64,000 nt of DNA, taken from positions 155,460,406 to 155,524,405 of the forward strand of contig NC_039363.1 of assembly GCF_003573695.1 (NCBI RefSeq). The letters run 5' to 3'. A program made the translations under genes and the position numbers. Shown here in pieces: positions 57,478 through 64,000 of this stretch; position 1 is the stretch's first letter; each line of letters starts with the position of its first letter. The DNA is from Papaver somniferum (Eukaryota; Streptophyta; Magnoliopsida; Ranunculales; Papaveraceae). Below the pieces are notes generated by a model. That model made no database searches, was not told where the DNA came from, and worked only from the letters and a program-made list of their open reading frames with translations.

Positions 57478-59829
57478 TGAAAAAGCGGGGGTCTGACAAC
57501 ACCACCCAATATTTCGCTTAGCAATCTGTATGGACAAACTCGAATATACTTTTAAGAGATTCAACAAGACTCAATCAATTAGAAGTATATCAACGAGTTT
57601 ATATCTCTATTCTTGATTTGATTTACTCAAGCAAGAACAGCGAGTTCAAATCAAATGCAAGGAACTTGGATGGTACCAAAGACCAATATCCAAGGATCAA
57701 TCAATAGCAATCAACAACCAAAGGTCAGATTTCCAATTGATTGATTCAAACGCACAACCTGTATTATTTCAATTATATAAACAAATATAATACGGAAATA
57801 GAAATAACACGGACACCAGAAATTTTTTTAATGAGGAAACCGCAAATGCAGAAAAACCCTGGGACCTAGTACAGATTGAACACACACTGTATTAAGCCGC
57901 TACAAACATTAGCCTACTCCAAGCTAACTTCGGACTGGCTGTAGTTGAACCCCAATCAGTCTCCCACTGATCCAAGGTACAATTGTACTCCCTACGCCTC
58001 TGATCCCAGCAGGATACTGCGCAGTTGATTCCCTTAGCTGATCTCACCCACAACTAAGAGTTGCTACGACCCAAAGTCGGAGACTTGACAATAAACAAAT
58101 CTGTCTCACACATACAAGTCTATCAAAGGATCCATCTGTCTTCCACAGATAAATCCTAAAAGATTTTGTTCCGTCTTTTGATAATAATCAAGGTGAACAT
58201 GAATTAATTGATAATCCGGTCTTATATTCCCGAAGAACAACCTAGAGTTATCAATCACCTCACAACAATCTTAATCGTATGGTTGCAAAAAAAGATGTTG
58301 CGGAATCACAAACAATGAGACGAAGATGTTTGTGATTAGTTTTCATATCTTGCCTATCGGAGAAATCAATCTTAAGCCAATCAATCTGACTGTACTTGAA
58401 CGATAAAAGATGCAAGATCAGATCACACAACTACGATAAAAGTAGTACGGTCTGGCTTCACAATCCCAATGAAGTCTTTAAGTCGTTAACCTGGTTTTAG
58501 AAGAAGAAAACCAAAGGTTAAAGGAGAACCGACTCTAGTATGCAAACTAGTATCACACGTGAGGTGTGGGGATTAGTTTTGTACAGATACTAGAGTTTCC
58601 CTTATATAGTATTTCAAATCAGTATTTGCAATTAAGTTACCTTGGTAACAAAGCAATCAATATCCACCATTAGATCAATAACTTATCTTGTTACACACAC
58701 TTGACAATGCACGCTTCTAGGTTTGTTAACCGTACCCAAACGTATGCACTTGTTGGTTCAACAATAGTTAACCAAAAGGTTAGACATATGAGCATTCCAT
58801 ATCAACCACATTCTTCTTCACCATAACTAGTTTAATGAACTAGTTATAGAGTTGTTCAATTGCAAGGAAATCTCATGTACTACACAAGACACAGTTGAAG
58901 CAAAGATGATTTCATTCACTTGAATCGGTTCATGAACTTTTATAGCCACGGTTTGCAAACTGCATTCCTTAGTCTTTTTAAGTTTAAGTTCAGAAATCAT
59001 CTTCAGATATATAACCTTCTCAAGTTCGCAGACTAGGTTCGTGGACTTAAGTTACCGGGCAGAGTTTACAAACTCCAGCAGAAATTCTCGGGTATGATAA
59101 CTTCGTCGGTTCGCGGACTTAGTTTCACGCAAGTAGTTTGTCAACTCTAGCAGAAATTCTCAGGTTTGAGAACTTTGGCATCTTGTGCCATTCTTCCGGT
59201 TCTCTTGATCAACAAAGTTCGCAAACTTTGGTTCAAGGAATAGGACTTATACATAAATGTGTTTCCACAACTATGCTTATGTCCACCATTGGTTATGTAA
59301 TCTAAAATCTCATTTCAATCATTGAAACATTCTTAGAGGACGTTATACAGTTGTTACATCATTTCTCGTCAAAGTAATTTTCAAGATGATTGAAACATAT
59401 CACAACTTTCGTCACATGGTAAAGATAAACTTGGTTAAAGAGAAAAGCTTACCAACTCATATTTCGAGATATAGATAGGCTAGGTATACTCGGCTCGAAA
59501 TACCAAATGTGTATAATCAAAGTCTCTATATATAGCATACGACTTCTTGTCTCAAAGAGTAGGAGATAGAGTAGATAGACTTTTGAGTGATAGATAAGTT
59601 CAAGTCTTCACATACCTTTTTGTCGAGAAGTTCCACCGGTTCCTTGAGTAGTTCTTCTACTTGTATGATAAATCGCCATGAAGTCCTTGAGCTCAAGTAC
59701 ACTTTTTATCCTAGTCCGAGACTTAGCTATAATAGACTAGAAATCAAGACTTATAGTTTTGATCACTAACATTGACAAACATGCTTGAGATAGCAACGCA
59801 TGCGAGTTCGACTGAGCAATGCTCTAACA
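57478..59829 (-). repeat. LTR1, 3' copy of the minus-strand element
   Basis: 2352 bp; on the plus strand TGAAAAAGCGGGGG ... TGCTCTAACA, the reverse of LTR1 at 34779. TATA box on the minus strand at about 58602-58609. The frame 59587-59769 is chance, mirrored in the other LTR1 copies. Confidence 0.9.
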
Positions 59830-59841
59830 ATCTCCCCCTTT
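59830..59841 (-). other. Polypurine tract of the minus-strand copia element
   Basis: AAAGGGGGAGAT on the minus strand at the inner edge of the 3' LTR. Further GGGGGAG tracts lie at about 60142, 60179 and 60240 on the same strand. Confidence 0.85.
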
Positions 59842-60589
59842 GTCAATTTTAGTGGAAAAACTATCAATACATATGGAATATAAAAAAGATAAAGAAACTT
59901 TAGTAGCTCCTATTCCACATGTCTAATCTTCAACATTCCTCGAAATCTTCGTCACTTCCAAGTACTCCAATGATCCCAAAGGTTGTAAGTTTAGCATGAT
60001 CGTTGTTGAAGATCCGTATCTATAACAATGAGAAAACATAGTTCTCGATCATTGTTATACAGTGTCGTAGTATTATTGCACGGCGTCAAAGTTCAATTGT
60101 ATCATAACTTCAACAATAATACTATGGTGATATGTATCACTCCCCCTTAGTCAATACTCCATCTCACATGGAAACCACTCCCCCTTACACAATGATCTGA
60201 AAACCATATGTATTTGTAGTGTGAACTACATATTAATTCTCCCCCTTTTTGTCAAAAAATTTTCAAAGGTACAAGAACGGGATCATAATGAAATTTCCGA
60301 GAGAGACATTTTATGACAAAAAGAAAAAAAATACATACCATCTAATTTAGATGCAATCATAAAGCCGAAGCTAAATGCATTCATCAAGGAGTTTAAAGAT
60401 ACAAGATAACCCGCTAAAATTCCACAGCCGCACACCCCTCAAGATATGACCATTAAGCACAAGTTCAAAAGAACTCTCCCCCATTTGATGTCATTCCCGA
60501 AGGAACAACAAGAGCGACCTTAATTTCGAAAGAAAAGAAGGATTTTTTTATTGGACACAAAAAATCATGAGAATGATTTCCTATATCCA

Positions 60590-60985
60590 AAAAATCAATC
60601 AAATTAATCACAAGTAAACCTATGATTAATTTAATCGGAATACGCAATCAAATTAAACACAAAAAGTGATCAATTCAATTGATTATGCTCAACATAAGAG
60701 AACTTATGGAGACACGAAAATACTGAACTAGATTAATTACAAGATAACCCACAATTAATCTAATTGGAATACACAACCAAACTAATCACAAAAGTAATCA
60801 ATTTAATTGTCATTTGTTTTGCTCGACATAAGAAAACTTACGGAGTAACTAAATAACCAAACAAGATGATTAATTTAGTTCAATATTCTCCATATAAAAT
60901 ATCTCACGGAACAACAACTAAGCTAGAAATAATCAACTTAGTTGTATAGTTCTCAACATAAGATACATTATGGAGCCTCACAATA
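60590..60985 (-). repeat. Degenerate tandem repeats, about 80-90 bp, in the 3' UTR
   Basis: Repeated 'aattaatc', 'gaaaacttacggag' and 'aattgat' words, the reverse of the array at 40150-40520. Conserved position upstream of the polypurine tract in both elements. Confidence 0.65.
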
Positions 60986-61460
60986 ATACATAAAATATGG
61001 ATCAGGGATGATCAATACTGCGGAATACACAAGGATTCATTCTATTTTCCATCACTATTTGCATAACGATATTTAATAGACATAATCCTTTAATACAAAA
61101 GATTTTAACCTATCTTCCATCAAATATTTGACAATATAGGCTTAACTTTTGTATTTTTCAAAAGTCCATTCATTCTTTTATCAATACGTGAATACCGATC
61201 ACGAACGACTTTACTTTTGACAAAGTATGGGAAAAACATAGTTCACGATCGTAAACCTCAATATCCCATAACAAATTGCAATATAACAAATCATAAAGAT
61301 TAGTACTGCAAAAACATCATCTTCCAAATAGTTTTTAGAATTTAAACCAATAAACCTAAAAAAAAGAACAAGAAGATGAAAAATGATAGCTATGTGTAGT
61401 CACAATCATTGATATTCAAAGCACTAGTTATTCTTCCAACTAAACCAAAAAGAAGAAATA

Positions 61461-61826
61461 CTAGGTAACAATATCTTTGAGAAATTCTTTATCATTCCCG
61501 AACTCCTTGTCGTCAACAGCCATTGGAACATAAGGTTCGTGGAGATAGGAGTTAATATCAACAAACCGTCTTGGCTGATGATTTCGAACCAGGGCTTTCT
61601 GAATTTCCAAAGATCTTAAAACCCAAGCCTTTATTTCACGAATCTCCTTTCTTACTTCCTTCAACTCATCAAGAACATCAGAAAAATTCTGAGAGTTGGA
61701 AGGAATAGACCTTGGCTTTCTTGTATTCCTCCTCTTTCTTTTCAAGGACGGAGTTATTGGAGATTTCTCTTTTTCCTTCATTGAAGGCTTAACAATCATG
61801 TTGACATCTTTTCCATCCAAAGACAT
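61461..61826 (-). CDS. 121-residue open frame downstream of gag, unknown function
   Basis: Starts MSLDGKDVNMIVKPSMKEK. A basic stretch LKRKRRNTRKPRS lies at about residues 28-40, followed by a likely amphipathic helix or coiled coil (VLDELKEVRKEIREIKAWV, about 50-70) and an acidic C-terminus. The frame is intact although the gag upstream carries two stops. It lies in sense with gag, about 300 bp after the gag stop and before the 3' untranslated repeats. The plus-strand sister lacks it in the corresponding region (38800-39700). It is not a protease, integrase or polymerase piece I recognise. It may be an accessory ORF of this subfamily or a captured fragment; it may also be chance, though its composition argues against that. 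Confidence 0.45.
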   Translation of the reverse strand: MSLDGKDVNMIVKPSMKEKEKSPITPSLKRKRRNTRKPRSIPSNSQNFSDVLDELKEVRKEIREIKAWVLRSLEIQKALVRNHQPRRFVDINSYLHEPYVPMAVDDKEFGNDKEFLKDIVT

Positions 61827-62129
61827 GATGCTCTGAAAACAGTTAACAACTGGTTTTTGTGAGTGGAATTCACAATCTCATCAAGCAGTCTTAAGATATA
61901 CAGGATATCAAAGAGGAAAAAGGAATGTAGGGTTCGCAACCTTTAAACAGGTTCGTGCACGACCAACTCTAAACCCTATAAAGAGTAGAATTGTCGATAA
62001 TAACCCTTTATTAGATAGACAGGAAAAACAAACCTAAGAAAAAAACTTTTCCTAAATCCTGAGAGGTACACAATCTTATCTTTTTTGAACAGGCACATGA
62101 GACAAGATTTACCAATCAACACAATTAAC

Positions 62130-63689
62130 TTATGCTATGGTGAACGACAATTTGTCCACCATTTTCCTCTTGAGAGGAATCCTCTGACTTCTTTCTATCA
62201 AAGCGATTTTACCATACCTTTTTTTTTCTAATGGCCTCATTTTGTCTTTGGAAACCAACCTCTTAGACGAAGATAAAATCTTACATACCTCAGCAGTCTT
62301 CTGAGAAAGTTTAAGCTTCCTTGCCAATCGATTTGCTCTTCGTTGAAGTTTGTTGGCGTGCCTCACTTGATGTTTGTACTTGTAACATCTTGATAGTTCA
62401 TGACCTCTCTGAGAACAAAATGATCACGTCAATCCTGGATGGTATTCAGGCATCTGTGGTGTGAAAGCATCTAGACACATAGTAGATCCTGAAACATTAC
62501 AGACAGAGTTTTCAAATGATGGGTCAATTGATTCTTCCATCTTGATTGGATTTTCTTCTTCACCGAAACAATCAAGGTTGATATATGTATTGATACAATT
62601 ATCAAAATCAATGTTTTCACATAGAAGACCAACACTTGATTTCCTATCTTCATCAGAATCATAGATCTCAGACATCTCATCAAGTGTTACAGCAAGACCT
62701 TTGTTCCCAGCGTATTTTCTACGATTTGGGCACTCGTTTGAAAAATGACCAAAAAATTTACACTTAAAGCACTGTGGAATATCCTCGTCATCAGCCTCGT
62801 CAGCATCCTTGTTTTTAAGAGGAACGCGATTGTGAGGTTTATCTGATGACCTGGGTTTGTCTCTTGAAAACCGTTTACTTCTCTTCAATAGAAGATCCTT
62901 AAACTGTCTTGTGATGAAGGAGACTGATTTTTCAAGATATTCATCTGAAAAATCACCCTCTGACTGGTCATCCTCAGAGACATAAACACTTTCACTTTTA
63001 TAAAGTAATTTAGTGTTCTTTTGTGCTTTGAAGTCAACATCCTTTCCGATTTTGGATGTATGCTCATGGTCAAAGATCTTTAACTTTCAAACCAAAGTAT
63101 TTCTTGAAATATTATCAAGGTTATTTCCCTCAATGATGGCATGCTTCTTAGACTCGTATCTAGATGGCAGCGATCTGAGAATTTTCATCACAATGTCCTT
63201 TTCAGGAATAGTCTTACCCAATGCAAAAGATGCATTAACAACTTCAGACACTCTGTGATTAAACTCATCAAATGTATCTTCATCTTCCACACGAAGGTTC
63301 TCCCAATCAAAATTAAGGTTTTGAAGCCTAGATTCCTTTTCACTGGAGTTACCTTCAAATACGGTTTCTAAGATATCCCAAGCATCTTTAGACCTAGTGC
63401 AATTTGACAAATGGTGCTGATGATTTGGGGTAATGGCATGTATGATGGCATTCAAACCGTCGGAATTTTGCTTTGCAGCAAGTAACTCGGCAGGACTATA
63501 TTCACCAATATTCTTGGGAACGTTTATATCTCCAACTGCCACAACGGGAGCATCATAGCCATTAACAACATATACCCATGATTGAAAATCACGCGCTTGA
63601 AGAAAAGCTCGCATAGCAATTTTCCACCATAAGTAATTAGAGCCATCGAAGACTGGTGGTACATTAATAGAGATAACACCTCTATCCAT
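62130..63689 (-). pseudogene. Copia gag with UBN2-type capsid region and two zinc knuckles, two in-frame TGA
   Basis: One continuous minus-strand frame of 519 codons starting 52 nt after the primer site. Residues 14-23 FDGSNYLWWK and about 95-117 (KDAWDILETVFEG) mark the DUF4219/UBN2 capsid region. An acidic stretch follows, then knuckle 1, CFKCKFFGHFSNEC, at residues 307-320 (62730-62771). Next come a second acidic region and knuckle 2 at residues 422-435 (62385-62426), then a Lys/Arg-rich tail. Only two stops interrupt it: TGA at codon 201 (63087-63089) and TGA at codon 422, where the first Cys of knuckle 2 is expected. The coiled-coil region present in the sister at 37678 is absent. Capsid/nucleocapsid precursor of a SIRE-like copia element. 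Confidence 0.85.
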
Positions 63690-63741
63690 AGAGTCAGATC
63701 GCTACAAACACAGACTTGTAAGGTCTTAAACGTTTTTGGCT

Positions 63742-63753
63742 GCTCTGATACCA
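63742..63753 (-). other. Primer binding site, initiator tRNA-Met
   Basis: Minus-strand TGGTATCAGAGC, two bases inside the 5' LTR end, identical to that at 37221-37232. Confidence 0.92.
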
Positions 63754-63755
63754 AT

Positions 63756-64000
63756 TGAAAAGGTGGGGGGTCTAACAACACCACCCTATATTTCTCTTAG
63801 CAATCTGTATGGAAAAAATCGAATATACTTTTAAGAGAATCAATAAGACTCAATCAACTAAAAATATATCAACGAGTTTATATCTCTCTTCTTGATTTGA
63901 TTTATTCAAGCAAGAACTACGAGTTCAAATCAAATGCAAGGAATAACTTGGATGGTACCAAAGACCAATATCCAAGGATCAATCAATAGCAACCAACAAC
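63756..64000 (-). repeat. LTR1, 5' copy of the minus-strand element, incomplete
   Basis: Starts on the plus strand TGAAAAGGTGGGGGGTC and follows 57478 on, with small differences (for example 'ctatatttctcttag' for 'caatatttcgcttag'). Continues beyond the window. Confidence 0.88.

Larger units (their letters stand above)
57478..64000 (-). mobile_element. Second copia element of the LTR1 family, gag-only, runs off the window
   Basis: Minus strand: 5' LTR from 63756 rightwards (only about 245 bp inside the window), primer site 63742-63753, gag 62130-63689, a 121-codon frame 61461-61826, tandem repeats, polypurine tract 59830-59841, 3' LTR 57478-59829. The interior of 3926 bp contains no protease, integrase or reverse transcriptase motif. 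AGCTG (57473-57477) should recur beyond the right LTR if insertion was normal. Confidence 0.85.

Noticed and set aside
1..64000. tRNA, rRNA, snRNA or telomere/centromere satellite arrays
   Set aside because: I looked for tRNA B-box-like words and long homogeneous arrays. Only primer-site complements and the short degenerate arrays listed were found. tRNAscan and a tandem-repeat finder would be decisive.

Overview
This is an intergenic stretch of a large, repeat-rich plant nuclear genome, almost certainly a eudicot. It is AT-rich and contains nested LTR retrotransposons: Ty1/copia of the long-LTR SIRE/Maximus type and Ty3/gypsy with a tRNA-Asp primer site. It also holds 5'-truncated L1-type LINE pieces that carry a plant-type RNase H, at least one hAT-type DNA transposon, solo LTRs and two assembly gaps (N at 26130-26291 and 40963-41132). 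I see no convincing host gene, tRNA, rRNA or microRNA. Every recognisable protein is a retroelement protein, and nearly all are broken. The species cannot be named from the sequence alone.

Layout. 1-5822: a decayed copia element on the minus strand (LTR family 'LTR5'), with oppositely oriented LTR5 pieces at both ends. 5823-6303: a fragment of another LTR family ('LTR4'). 6304-24420 and 24421-57477 hold the same series of repeats in the same order and orientation, so they look like two units of a tandem segmental duplication of a pre-existing nest: LINE tail, 'LTR3b', unclassified block 'R6', 'LTR2' fragment, then a gypsy element with 'LTR3' ends. Later insertions differ between the units. 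Unit 1 gained a 328 bp insert (16528-16855) and a solo LTR2 (19381-22118). Unit 2 gained a chromovirus-like solo LTR (28383-31299), a complete 9.1 kb copia element (34779-43898), a hAT element (49730-51021) and a solo LTR4 (52684-53928). 57478-64000: a second copia element of the 34779 family, on the minus strand, running out of the window.

How the parts work. The two best preserved families both look non-autonomous. The copia family has about 2.4 kb LTRs, an initiator-Met primer site, a polypurine tract and gag-type coding (UBN2-type capsid region and two CCHC knuckles), but no recognisable protease, integrase or reverse transcriptase in about 4 kb of interior. The gypsy family has about 2.8 kb LTRs, a tRNA-Asp primer site, gag and an aspartic protease, again with no polymerase or integrase. 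Both would have depended on enzymes supplied by other elements. Paired copies with and without an insertion give several natural empty sites, so target-site duplications could be read directly. LTR names (LTR2, LTR3 and so on) are working labels used only here.
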